DNA of 9,639 nt from an uncultured Angelakisella sp. (GCA_937914895.1 CALGIL010000118.1:1-9639); one strand, 5' to 3'. Counted from the first letter of the stretch, positions 1 through 6,665 are shown. Notes: generated from the sequence alone by a model not told the origin. Program-made: numbers and translations.

Positions 1-441
1 GTAGAAGGCGGAGGGGATGCACAGGGTGCCATCCTTGATAAAGGCGTAGGAGGTAATGTCCCAAATGGTGTAGCCCCGGGCCTCAAAGGTGGCCCGCAGC
101 CCCCCGGAGGGAAAGCTGGAGGCGTCCGGCTCCCCGCGGATAAGCTCCTTGCCCGAAAAGTCCATGATGACCCTGCCGCCGGCGGCGGGGGCGATAAAGC
201 TGTCGTGCTTTTCGGCGGTGACGCCGGTCATGGGCTGAAACCAGTGGGTAAAGTGGGTGGCCCCCTGCTCCACGGCCCAGTTCTTCATGGCGGCGGCCAC
301 CACGTTGGCCACGTCCAGCTCCAGGTGGGTGCCCAGGGCCATGGTCTTTTTCAGCGCCTTATAGGTGTCCCTGGGCAGCCGTTCCTGCATCACCCGGTCG
401 TTAAAGACCATGCTGCCAAACAAATTGGGTATGTCTTTCAT
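1..441 (-). CDS. glnN: Glutamine synthetase type III, N-terminal part (runs off the window)
   Basis: Type III glutamine synthetases are large (about 700 residues) enzymes that make glutamine from glutamate, ammonia and ATP in the cytoplasm. Only the first 147 codons are present. The reading frame starts at the ATG at 441, preceded by the purine-rich stretch AAGAAAGGGGG as ribosome binding site, and begins [15 protein letters not shown]. The family signature is clear: HWFQPMTG near residue 80, then TAEKHDSFI, then [18 protein letters not shown] and [11 protein letters not shown] in residues 110-140. This signature belongs to the GSIII N-terminal region and not to GSI or GSII. The gene follows asnA by only 15 bases on the same strand with no terminator between, so the two are almost certainly one transcript and share the asnA leader. 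The 3' end is outside the window, so intactness of the rest cannot be judged. Confidence 0.95.
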   Translation of the reverse strand, partial: MKDIPNLFGSMVFNDRVMQERLPRDTYKALKKTMALGTHLELDVANVVAAAMKNWAVEQGATHFTHWFQPMTGVTAEKHDSFIAPAAGGRVIMDFSGKELIRGEPDASSFPSGGLRATFEARGYTIWDITSYAFIKDGTLCIPSAFY

Positions 442-456
442 GGCGGGCCCCCTTTC

Positions 457-1464
457 TTAAAGCAGCGGTATGCCGGCCGCCTTGCAGCCGGACAGGGTAT
501 CCTGATCCCACACCGACACCTGCACCTCGCCGATGTGGGCCTTTTGCAGCAGCAGCATGGAAAGGCGGGACTGTCCGATGCCGCCGCCCATGGTCAGGGG
601 CAGTTCCCCCGCCAGCAGCATGCGGTGGAAGGGCCGGGTCCGGCGGTTGTCGCAGCCCGCCTTGGTCAGCTGCCGGTCCAGGGACTGGGGGTCCACCCGG
701 ATGCCCATGGAGGACACCTCGAAGGCGCACCCCAGCAGGTCGCTCCAAAACACAATGTCGCCGTTTAGCTGCCAGTCGTCGTAGTCCGGGGCCCTGCCGT
801 CGTGCTTCTTCCCGGATTTTAACAGATCCCCGATCTTCATGATAAAGGCGGTCTTGTGGACCTTCAGGTATTCGTTCTCCCTCTCCTTGGGGGACAGGGC
901 GGGGTACAGGTCCTCCAGCTCCTGGGTGGTGACAAAGGACACCTCCGGCGAAAGGGTGTCTTTTACCGCCGGGTACGCGGCGGCAATGCTTTTGCTTGTC
1001 TCGCAGATGGCCCCCACAATCTTCTTAACCGTCTCCCGCAGGGTCTCCTCGGTGCGTTCCGGCAGGGCAATCACCTTTTCCCAGTCCCACTGGTCCACGT
1101 ACACCGAATGGAGGTTATCCAGCTCCTCGTCCCGGCGCACGGCGTTCATGTCGGTATACAGCCCCTCGCCCACGGGAAAGCCGTACTGGTGCAGCGCCAT
1201 GCGCTTCCATTTGGCCAGGGACTGCACAATCTGGGCGGTGGTCCCCGTCTCCGGAATGTCAAACTCCACCGGGCGCTCCACCCCGTTCAGGTCGTCGTTT
1301 AGCCCGGTCTGGGGCTGGACAAACAGCGGCGCGGACACCCGCTTTAAATTCAGCGCCCGGGACAAATTCTCCTCAAACACCTTTTTAATCTGCCCGATGG
1401 CGGTCTGGGTCTCGTACACCGACAGCTTGGGCCGATACCCCTGGGGTACATACAGCTTGCTCAT
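457..1464 (-). CDS. asnA: Aspartate--ammonia ligase (asparagine synthetase A)
   Basis: AsnA makes asparagine from aspartate, ATP and free ammonia, releasing AMP and pyrophosphate; its fold is related to class II aminoacyl-tRNA synthetases. The protein is about 335 residues, the normal family length. Family motifs occur in order: AKWKR, EGLYTDMNA, HSVYVDQWDWE, RAPDYDDW, NGDI, SSMGIRVD and the C-terminal GGGIGQSRLSMLLL. Two ATG codons lie back to back (1465-1467 and 1462-1464). I chose the second because the GGGGAGG ribosome site (1472-1478) is 7 bases from it but only 4 from the first; the choice changes a single residue. The gene heads an operon with glnN and lies behind a consensus promoter and a leader terminator that overlaps an ANTAR-type hairpin. 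It uses ammonia directly, so being controlled with glutamine synthetase and glutamate synthase makes sense. Confidence 0.96.
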   Translation of the reverse strand: MSKLYVPQGYRPKLSVYETQTAIGQIKKVFEENLSRALNLKRVSAPLFVQPQTGLNDDLNGVERPVEFDIPETGTTAQIVQSLAKWKRMALHQYGFPVGEGLYTDMNAVRRDEELDNLHSVYVDQWDWEKVIALPERTEETLRETVKKIVGAICETSKSIAAAYPAVKDTLSPEVSFVTTQELEDLYPALSPKERENEYLKVHKTAFIMKIGDLLKSGKKHDGRAPDYDDWQLNGDIVFWSDLLGCAFEVSSMGIRVDPQSLDRQLTKAGCDNRRTRPFHRMLLAGELPLTMGGGIGQSRLSMLLLQKAHIGEVQVSVWDQDTLSGCKAAGIPLL

Positions 1465-1487
1465 CATCAGTCCTCCCCTTTCCAGTT

Positions 1488-1540
1488 AAAAAACAAAAGG
1501 GCAAAGGCGCTGCGAATCACCCGATTCGCAGCGCCTTTGC
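1488..1540 (-). terminator. Leader terminator (attenuator) of asnA-glnN
   Basis: Read on the minus strand, a perfect 18-bp stem (5' arm 1540-1523, 3' arm 1518-1501, arm sequence GCAAAGGCGCTGCGAATC) with a 4-base loop is followed by CCTTTTGTTTTTT (1500-1488). On the plus strand no T-run follows the stem, so the terminator is directional and points at asnA. It lies between the asnA promoter and the gene, in a divergent intergenic region where no upstream transcript needs ending, so the reasonable role is attenuation. Its 5' arm contains the loop and 3' side of the small hexaloop hairpin at 1528-1543, so only one of the two can form. Confidence 0.9.
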
Positions 1541-1543
1541 TGC
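1528..1543 (-). promoter_or_regulatory. ANTAR-type hexaloop antiterminator hairpin, asnA leader
   Basis: On the minus strand the RNA reads GCAGC-AAAGGC-GCUGC, a 5-bp perfect stem closing a six-base loop with A at position 1 and G at position 4. That is the loop rule known for RNA targets of ANTAR-domain antiterminators. The loop and 3' arm are also part of the 5' arm of the terminator (1501-1540), so stabilising this hairpin would block termination. It begins about 4 bases from the predicted transcript start. The same AAAGGC loop occurs in the opposite-strand leader. The structure is seen in the sequence; binding by the ANTAR protein encoded at 6666-7235 is inferred. Confidence 0.75.
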
Positions 1544-1553
1544 TTATTTGCGT

Positions 1554-1583
1554 ATTATAGCGCCGGGACAAGTCCTTTGTCAA
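1554..1583 (-). promoter_or_regulatory. Sigma-A promoter of asnA-glnN
   Basis: On the minus strand a perfect TTGACA (1583-1578) and a perfect TATAAT (1559-1554) are separated by 18 bases. The predicted start is near 1547, giving a leader of about 80 bases that contains the hexaloop hairpin and the attenuator. A near-consensus promoter suggests constant initiation, with control exerted afterwards by termination. Confidence 0.9.
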
Positions 1584-1698
1584 TGGGTTTGGAAAGATTT
1601 TTTTGCCGCCCTGCGTTTTTGCGGGGGTTTTCTGGCCTCCGGTAAAATTTACAGGGGATTTTGCAGGTTGTCCGTGGGCAATCCTGCGTTTTGGGCCG
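1584..1698. other. Spacer between the two divergent promoters
   Basis: These 115 bases separate the -35 boxes of the two divergent promoters and hold no credible gene. Visible structure is an 11-base palindrome GTAAA-A-TTTAC at 1642-1652, a candidate protein site, and an imperfect inverted repeat pairing GCAGG (1663-1667) with CCTGC (1683-1687), extended inward by TTG and CAA. I see no TnrA/GlnR-type nitrogen box. A function is not shown. Confidence 0.35.
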
Positions 1699-1727
1699 TT
1701 GACAGGGCGCGCAAAACAGGCTATACT
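1699..1727 (+). promoter_or_regulatory. Sigma-A promoter of the glutamate synthase operon
   Basis: TTGACA at 1699-1704 and TATACT at 1722-1727 are separated by 17 bases. The predicted start is near 1734, which places the AAAGGC hexaloop hairpin within a few bases of the RNA 5' end and gives a leader of about 105 bases before the ATG at 1840. Confidence 0.82.
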
Positions 1728-1735
1728 GGGCACGT

Positions 1736-1751
1736 TGAACAAAGGCGTTCA
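1736..1751 (+). promoter_or_regulatory. ANTAR-type hexaloop antiterminator hairpin, glutamate synthase leader
   Basis: The leader reads TGAAC-AAAGGC-GTTCA, a perfect 5-bp stem closing the same six-base loop as in the asnA leader, with A at position 1 and G at position 4. The loop and 3' arm (AAAGGCGTTCATCA, 1741-1754) are also the outer 5' arm of the leader terminator, so hairpin and terminator exclude each other. The stem sequence differs completely from that of the asnA leader while the loop is identical, as expected if the loop is what a protein reads. ANTAR binding is inferred. Confidence 0.75.
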
Positions 1752-1815
1752 TCAGATGACGCGGGGGCGTGCCTTGGGCTGTGGGCACCCCGCGTGATGT
1801 GATGAGCGCCTTTTT
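1741..1815 (+). terminator. Leader terminator (attenuator) of the glutamate synthase operon
   Basis: The outer arms AAAGGCGTTCATCA (1741-1754) and TGATGAGCGCCTTT (1800-1813) pair over 14 positions with one G-U. They are continued inward by GACGCGGGG against CCCCGCGTGAT and then GTGCC against GGCAC, giving a long, nearly continuous stem. It ends in a run of five T (1811-1815). The stem lies after the promoter and before the ribosome site (GGGGGAGGG, 1824-1832), so readthrough is needed to express the operon. Confidence 0.82.
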
Positions 1816-1839
1816 ATCTCCTTGGGGGAGGGCTTAAAA

Positions 1840-2928
1840 ATGAAAGAAGGCCAGGTAAGAATTCCATCCGGATGCGCCATCGCCGGCATTTTTGACCGGT
1901 CGGGCGGGGCCGTGAGCGGGGAGGAGGCCATCCGGTCCATTTCGGTGATGCACGACCGCTCCAACGGCCTGGGGGGCGGCTTTGCCGCCTACGGCATCTA
2001 TCCCCGGCACCGGGACTGCTATGCCTTTCATCTGTTTTACGACTCGGCGTCCGCCCGCCAGGCCTGCGAGGCGTTTTTAAAGGACCGCTTCGAGCTGGTC
2101 AGCCTGTCGGAAATCCCCACCAGGCCCATGGCGGAAATTACAGACGCGCCCCTTATCTGGCGGTATTTTGTCCTGCCCCTGCCCGCCCGGCTTTCCGCCG
2201 GCGGCCTGGACGAAGAGGAATTTGTGGTCCGGTGCGTCTTTCACATCAACACCCAAATAGACGGCGCCTATGTTTTTTCCAGCGGCAAAAACATGGGGGT
2301 GTTTAAGGCGGTGGGCTTTCCCGAGGACGTGGGCCGTTTTTACCGGCTGGAGGAATACCAGGGCTACTGCTTTACCGTCCACGGGCGCTATCCCACCAAC
2401 ACCCCGGGGTGGTGGGGCGGCGCGCACCCCTTTGCCCTGCTGGACTGTTCGGTGGTGCACAACGGCGAAATTTCCTCCTACGACGCCAATCGCCGGGCCA
2501 TGGAGATGTACGGCTACAAATGCACCCTGCAAACCGACACCGAGGTCATCACCTATATCATCGACTACCTCTGCCGCAGGCAGAAGCTGACCCTGACGGA
2601 GGCGGCGTCGGTAATGGCCGCCCCCTTTTGGCAGACCATCGACGGGATGGAGCCCGAAGAGCAGCGGACGGCCCGGTATCTGCGAAGCGTCTTTGCCTCC
2701 CAGCTTATCACCGGCCCCTTTTCCATTTTGGTGGGGTTTACGGGGGGCCTTATGGCCCTTAACGACCGCCTCAAGCTGCGCAGCATGGTGGTGGGGGAGC
2801 GGGGCGACAGGGTGTACTTTGCCAGCGAGGAGGCGGCCATCCGGGCCATTGCCCCCGACCTGGACACGGTGTGGGCGCCCCAGGGGGGCTGCCCCGTCAT
2901 CGTCCGTTTGAAGGGAGGTCAGCAGTAG
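1840..2928 (+). CDS. Glutamate synthase glutaminase subunit (stand-alone class II amidotransferase)
   Basis: This 362-residue protein matches the stand-alone amidotransferase part of archaeal-type split glutamate synthase. It releases ammonia from glutamine for use by the synthase subunit encoded next. The likely nucleophile is Cys12 in IPSGCAIAGIF, so a short N-terminal propeptide would have to be removed to expose it, as in the large subunit of ordinary glutamate synthase; removal is inferred. Further family features are MHDRSNGLGGGFAAYGIYP near residues 35-55, HGRYPTNT and GGAHPF around residue 190, VVHNGEISSYDANRR just after, and TDTEVI. I chose the ATG at 1840 because GGGGGAGGG (1824-1832) precedes it by 7 bases; an in-frame TTG at 1822 would overlap that site. 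It is the first gene behind the attenuator, and its stop overlaps the next start. Confidence 0.9.
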   Translation: MKEGQVRIPSGCAIAGIFDRSGGAVSGEEAIRSISVMHDRSNGLGGGFAAYGIYPRHRDCYAFHLFYDSASARQACEAFLKDRFELVSLSEIPTRPMAEITDAPLIWRYFVLPLPARLSAGGLDEEEFVVRCVFHINTQIDGAYVFSSGKNMGVFKAVGFPEDVGRFYRLEEYQGYCFTVHGRYPTNTPGWWGGAHPFALLDCSVVHNGEISSYDANRRAMEMYGYKCTLQTDTEVITYIIDYLCRRQKLTLTEAASVMAAPFWQTIDGMEPEEQRTARYLRSVFASQLITGPFSILVGFTGGLMALNDRLKLRSMVVGERGDRVYFASEEAAIRAIAPDLDTVWAPQGGCPVIVRLKGGQQ

Positions 2929-4427
2929 TGGCCATCCGCTTTTTATACCCCCCCTACGAGGTGGTGCGAAACGAGGGCCGGTGCACCGTCTGCCGCCTGT
3001 GCGAGCGCCAGTGCGCCAACGGGGCCCACACCTTTGAAAACGGCCGTATGGTGTGCGACGACGCAAAGTGCGTCAACTGCCACCGCTGTGTGGCCCTGTG
3101 CCCCACCCGGGCGCTTAAGGTGGTGCCCAGCGGGCATACCTATAAAGAAAATGCCAGCTGGAGCGGCCGGGCCATCGACGAGCTTTACCGCCAGGCCGAC
3201 AGCGGCGGGGTGCTGCTGTCCAGCATGGGCAGCCCGGCGGATTACCCCGTCTACTTTGATAAGCTGCTCCTTAACGCCTCCCAGGTGACCAACCCCTCCA
3301 TCGACCCCCTGCGGGAGCCCATGGAGACCCGGGTCTTTTTGGGCGCCAGGCCCCAAACCGTCCGGCGGGGCGCCGACGGCCGGCTGGCAGACGACCTGGG
3401 GCCCCACCTCACCCTTGCCATGCCCATTCTGTTTGCGGGCATGAGCTACGGCTCTATCAGCTACAACGCCCACCAAAGCCTGGCCCGGGCAGCCCGGACC
3501 CTGGGCATCTTTTACAACACCGGCGAAGGCGGCCTCCACGAAGACCTTTACCCCTACGGCGAAAACACCATCGTTCAGGTGGCGTCGGGGCGCTTTGGGG
3601 TACACCCGGACTACCTGCGGGCCGGGGCGGCCATTGAAATTAAAATGGGCCAGGGGGCAAAGCCGGGCATCGGCGGGCACCTGCCGGGGGCAAAAATTGT
3701 GGGGGACGTCTCCCGCACCCGGATGATCCCCCAGGGCAGCGACGCCATCTCTCCCGCGCCCCACCACGACATCTACTCCATCGAGGACCTGCGTCAGCTG
3801 GTCTACTCCTTAAAGGAGGCCACCCAGTACCAAAAGCCGGTCATTGTCAAAATTGCCGCGGTGCACAACGTGTCCGCCATTGCCAGCGGCATTGCCCGCA
3901 GCGGCGCCGACATCATCGCCATCGACGGGTTCCGCGGGGGCACGGGGGCCGCGCCCACCCGCATCCGGGACCACGTGGGCATTCCCATCGAGCTTGCCCT
4001 GGCAAGCGTGGACCAGCGCCTGCGGGACGAGGGCCTGCGGGACCGGGTGTCCCTGATTGCGGGGGGAGGCATCCGGTCCAGCGCCGACGTGGTCAAGGCC
4101 GTGGCCCTGGGGGCGGACTGCGTCTACATCGGCACCGCCGCGCTGCTGGCCCTGGGCTGCCACCTGTGCCAAAGCTGCCACACCGGCCGCTGCAACTGGG
4201 GCATTGCCACCCAGGACCCCCGGCTGACACAGCGGCTGGACCCCGACGTCGGCTGTCAGCGCCTGGTCAACCTGCTCACCGCCTGGCAGCACGAGATTCA
4301 GGAGATGATGGGCGGCATGGGCATCCATTCCATCGAAAGCCTGCGGGGCAACCGGCTCATGCTCCGGGGGGTGGGTCTGAATGAAAAGGAGCTGGCCGTC
4401 CTGGGCGTCAAGCACGCGGGGGAATAG
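2928..4427 (+). CDS. gltB: Glutamate synthase core subunit with ferredoxin domain (archaeal-type GltB2)
   Basis: The central FMN and Fe-S subunit transfers ammonia to 2-oxoglutarate and reduces the product to glutamate. The N-terminus carries two ferredoxin-type [4Fe-4S] motifs (Cys19, 22, 25, 29 and Cys48, 51, 54, 58). The glutamate synthase barrel follows: FAGMSYGSIS, NTGEGG, QVASGRFGV, KMGQGAKPGIGGHLPG, DAISPAPHHDIYSIEDL, VKIAAVHNV, IAIDGFRGGTGAAP and IAGGGIRSSADVVKA. Cysteines 411, 414, 417 and 422 lie in the cluster region expected before NWGIATQ. Start: the GTG at 2928 shares its G with the previous stop (TAGTG) and has GGGAGGT 8 bases upstream, giving 499 residues; an earlier in-frame GTG at 2871 lies inside the previous gene and is unlikely. 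The fused ferredoxin domains and the lack of a GltD flavoprotein nearby suggest ferredoxin as electron donor. Confidence 0.95.
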   Translation: MAIRFLYPPYEVVRNEGRCTVCRLCERQCANGAHTFENGRMVCDDAKCVNCHRCVALCPTRALKVVPSGHTYKENASWSGRAIDELYRQADSGGVLLSSMGSPADYPVYFDKLLLNASQVTNPSIDPLREPMETRVFLGARPQTVRRGADGRLADDLGPHLTLAMPILFAGMSYGSISYNAHQSLARAARTLGIFYNTGEGGLHEDLYPYGENTIVQVASGRFGVHPDYLRAGAAIEIKMGQGAKPGIGGHLPGAKIVGDVSRTRMIPQGSDAISPAPHHDIYSIEDLRQLVYSLKEATQYQKPVIVKIAAVHNVSAIASGIARSGADIIAIDGFRGGTGAAPTRIRDHVGIPIELALASVDQRLRDEGLRDRVSLIAGGGIRSSADVVKAVALGADCVYIGTAALLALGCHLCQSCHTGRCNWGIATQDPRLTQRLDPDVGCQRLVNLLTAWQHEIQEMMGGMGIHSIESLRGNRLMLRGVGLNEKELAVLGVKHAGE

Positions 4428-4525
4428 GGGGCCGGAACCATTTAACACTTCGCCCGCTTTGCGCCGCACCGGGGGCCCCACGGCTTTTCCGGCACGGCGC
4501 GGGGCGGTCAGACTGGGGGACCAAT

Positions 4526-5251
4526 ATGAGCAATACCACACTTTCGGCCCAGGCGCTGGATTTTCAGCGCCTTAACGAAAAAATCCGGGCCGCCGGGGCG
4601 GAGGTCTGCGTCCGGGACTGCTGCGGCCAGCGGTTTATCGGCGCGGGCCTGGGGGAGAAGGCCATCACCCTTTACGGCACGCCGGGCAACGCCCTGGGGG
4701 CCTACCTGGACGGCGCGTCCATCCGGGTGTACGGCAACGCCCAGGACGCCGTGGGGGACACCATGAACGGCGGCCAGATTATCATCCACGGCGGCGCGGG
4801 GGACGCCCTGGGCTATGCCATGCGCGGCGGGTCCATTTATGTGCGGGACAGCGCCGGGTACCGCACCGGCATCCATATGAAGGAGTACGGGGACCAAAAG
4901 CCGGTCATTGTGGTGGGGGGCCGGGTGGGCAGCTTTTTAGGGGAATACCTGGCGGGGGGCGTCCTTGTGGTGCTGGGCCTGGGCATCGCGGGCCCGCCGG
5001 CGGGGGACTTTATCGGCGCCGGCATGCACGGGGGCAAAATTTTTCTCCGCACAGACCGGCCGCCGGCGGGTCTGCCGGACCAGGTGACCGCCTCCGCCGC
5101 CGGGGCGGAGGACCTTGCCGAAATCGAACCCTGGCTGCAAACCTTTGCCCGGTGTTTTGGAACGGACGCCGCCCTGCTGCTGGGCAGCCCCTATACCGTG
5201 CTGCGGCCCAACACCAAAAACCCCTACAAGCAGCTTTATGTGGCAAATTAG
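4526..5251 (+). CDS. Glutamate synthase GXGXG-domain subunit (GltB C-terminal beta-helix)
   Basis: A 241-residue protein corresponding to the C-terminal right-handed beta-helix of the glutamate synthase large subunit, encoded separately as in archaeal-type enzymes. The spaced glycine repeats are evident: YGTPGNALGAYLDG, VYGNAQDAVGDTMNGG, IHGGAGDALGYAMRGG, then DSAGYRTGIHMKEYG and VGGRVGSFLGEYLAGG. Its job in the family is structural, joining the other domains. The start is the ATG at 4526 after TGGGGGA. A 98-base gap separates it from the preceding gene, much looser than the other junctions in the cluster, and I see no promoter or U-tract terminator there. It completes the three-part enzyme with the two preceding genes. 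Confidence 0.9.
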   Translation: MSNTTLSAQALDFQRLNEKIRAAGAEVCVRDCCGQRFIGAGLGEKAITLYGTPGNALGAYLDGASIRVYGNAQDAVGDTMNGGQIIIHGGAGDALGYAMRGGSIYVRDSAGYRTGIHMKEYGDQKPVIVVGGRVGSFLGEYLAGGVLVVLGLGIAGPPAGDFIGAGMHGGKIFLRTDRPPAGLPDQVTASAAGAEDLAEIEPWLQTFARCFGTDAALLLGSPYTVLRPNTKNPYKQLYVAN

Positions 5252-5310
5252 CCCGGGGGACTTCCCTTTTGCCCACAAAATGGGGTACAATTTGTTTGGA
5301 GGTGAGCCAA

Positions 5311-6630
5311 ATGAACGACACGGCCAGCGAGGTGCTCACGTTTATGAAGGAAAATGACGTGCAGTTTGTCCGCCTTGGGTTCTGCGACCTGTTTGGGATG
5401 CAAAAAAACATCTCCATTTTGCCGGACCAGCTGCCCGCCGCCTTTGGGGACGGCGTCTCCTTTGACGCCCACGCCATCCGGGGCTTTCGGGATACCGAAA
5501 AGTCCGACCTGTTCCTCTGCCCCGACCCCGCCACCCTGACGGTGCTGCCCTGGCGCCCCGGCCCGGGGCGGGTGGTGCGGTTTTACTGCGACATTAAAAA
5601 CCCCGACGGCAGCACCTTTTCCGGCGACAGCCGGCAGGTGCTGCGGCAGGCCGTCCGCCGGTGCGGGGAGCTGGGGTATGTCTGCAGCGTGGGGGCGGAG
5701 TGCGAATTTTACCTGTTTAAAACCGACGAAAACGGCGAGCCCACCCACACCCCCTTCGACCGGGGGGGCTACCTGGACATCGCCCCCCTGGACAGGGGCG
5801 AAAACGTGCGGCGGGAGATCTGCCTGTGCCTGGAGGAGATGGGCATTGCCCCCGAGGCGTCCCACCACGAGCAGGGCCCGGGGCAGAACGAAATCGACTT
5901 CCGCTTTGGCGACCCTTTGTCCTGCGCCGACCATCTGCTGTCCTTTCAGTCGGTGGTAAAGGCCATTGCCGCCCGGGGCGGCCTGTTTGCCTCCTTTATG
6001 CCAAAGCCCATCCCCGACGCCCCCGGCAGCGGCATGCACGTCAATTTATCTCTCCACCAAAACGGGCGCAACCTCTTTGGGGGCCTGACCGACCCGGGGG
6101 GCGGGGCCGCCCGGAGCTTTTTGGCGGGTATTTTGTCCCGGGTGCCCGAAATCACCCTGTTTTTAAACCCCATCGCCAACTCCTACGACCGTCTTGGCAG
6201 CTTTGAGGCGCCCCGGTATGTGTCCTGGTCCCACCAAAACCGCTCCCAGCTGGTGCGTATTCCCGCGGCCTTTGGCGAAAAGGTCCGCATGGAGCTGCGC
6301 TCCCCCGACCCGTCCCTGAACCCCTACCTGGCCTTTGCCCTCATTCTCTCTGCGGGGCTGGACGGCGTCCGGCGGGGGCTGGAGCTGCCCCCGGCCACCG
6401 ACGTGGATTTATACACGGCCCCCCAGGCTGTGACAAAAGCCCTGACCCCCCTGCCCGGCAGCCTGGACCAGGCCGTCCGTCTTGCAAAAAACAGCGCCTT
6501 TGTCCGGGACGTGGTGGGGCCGGAGCTGCTGGACCGGTACCTGCGGGAAAAGGAGGCGGAGGCGGCCGCCTTTCAGGCCGCCCAAAATAAGGACGCGTTT
6601 TACGGGGAGCGGTACTTCGGCCGGATCTGA
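5311..6630 (+). CDS. glnA: Glutamine synthetase type I
   Basis: Makes glutamine from glutamate, ammonia and ATP as a dodecamer. The 439-residue length fits the shorter GSI class of Firmicutes. Active-site motifs are present: GAECEFYLF with metal-ligand glutamates near 130 and 132, HHEQGPGQNEIDF (about 185-197), GSGMHVNLSL with His243, NPIANSYDRL, the Glu-flap region LGSFEAP, NRSQLVRIPA, and ELRSPDPSLNPYLAFALIL. I see no match to the adenylylation-site region of enteric enzymes. The start is the ATG at 5311 behind TTTGGAGGTGAG; the frame is open back to 5152, but that part overlaps the preceding gene. The C-terminus (YLREKEAEAAAFQAAQNKD...) diverges from the usual Bacillus ending. It lies between the glutamate synthase subunits and the ANTAR regulator, an order also known for clostridial glnA-nitR loci. 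Confidence 0.95.
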   Translation: MNDTASEVLTFMKENDVQFVRLGFCDLFGMQKNISILPDQLPAAFGDGVSFDAHAIRGFRDTEKSDLFLCPDPATLTVLPWRPGPGRVVRFYCDIKNPDGSTFSGDSRQVLRQAVRRCGELGYVCSVGAECEFYLFKTDENGEPTHTPFDRGGYLDIAPLDRGENVRREICLCLEEMGIAPEASHHEQGPGQNEIDFRFGDPLSCADHLLSFQSVVKAIAARGGLFASFMPKPIPDAPGSGMHVNLSLHQNGRNLFGGLTDPGGGAARSFLAGILSRVPEITLFLNPIANSYDRLGSFEAPRYVSWSHQNRSQLVRIPAAFGEKVRMELRSPDPSLNPYLAFALILSAGLDGVRRGLELPPATDVDLYTAPQAVTKALTPLPGSLDQAVRLAKNSAFVRDVVGPELLDRYLREKEAEAAAFQAAQNKDAFYGERYFGRI

Positions 6631-6665
6631 CAGCCCCCAAGTCCTGGAAAAAAGGCGGTGATGGG

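Noticed and set aside
205..1489. Plus-strand open frames opposite glnN and asnA (205-768, 839-1489, 856-1302)
   Set aside because: They lie opposite recognisable enzymes with all motifs intact and have low-complexity composition.
1621..1687. Earlier plus-strand promoter (TTGCGG...TAAAAT) that could add a first ANTAR hairpin
   Set aside because: It is a weak match compared with TTGACA-17-TATACT, and the resulting extra leader still holds no A1/G4 hexaloop.
1822..1839. Upstream TTG start for the glutaminase subunit
   Set aside because: It overlaps the ribosome site GGGGGAGGG that serves the ATG at 1840 and would add six residues without family support.
2077..3066. Long antisense open frame (329 codons, minus strand) across the glutamate synthase genes
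   Set aside because: It is a frame shadow in GC-rich DNA: rich in Gly/Pro/His with no domain, and it overlaps two well-supported genes. The same applies to 2943-3767, 3810-4541, 5248-6039 and 6726-7322 on the minus strand.
4428..4525. Attenuator or second ANTAR target in the 98-base gap before the GXGXG gene
   Set aside because: GCCGGAA (4431-4437) can pair with TTCCGGC (4487-4493), and GGGGCCCC is self-complementary, but there is no U-tract and no hexaloop with A1/G4.
5263..5291. Possible promoter before glnA (TACAAT at 5286-5291)
   Set aside because: The -10 is acceptable, but no -35 lies at 16-18 bases; the only TTG-type box is 11 bases away.
5152..5310. N-terminal extension of GlnA from 5152
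   Set aside because: It overlaps the GXGXG gene in another frame. The ATG at 5311 has a good GGAGGTGAG site and gives the normal GSI length.
6640..6665. AAAGGC sequence just before the regulator start
   Set aside because: The flanking bases (GGAAA and GGTGA) do not pair, so no hexaloop hairpin forms. It is simply part of the ribosome binding region.
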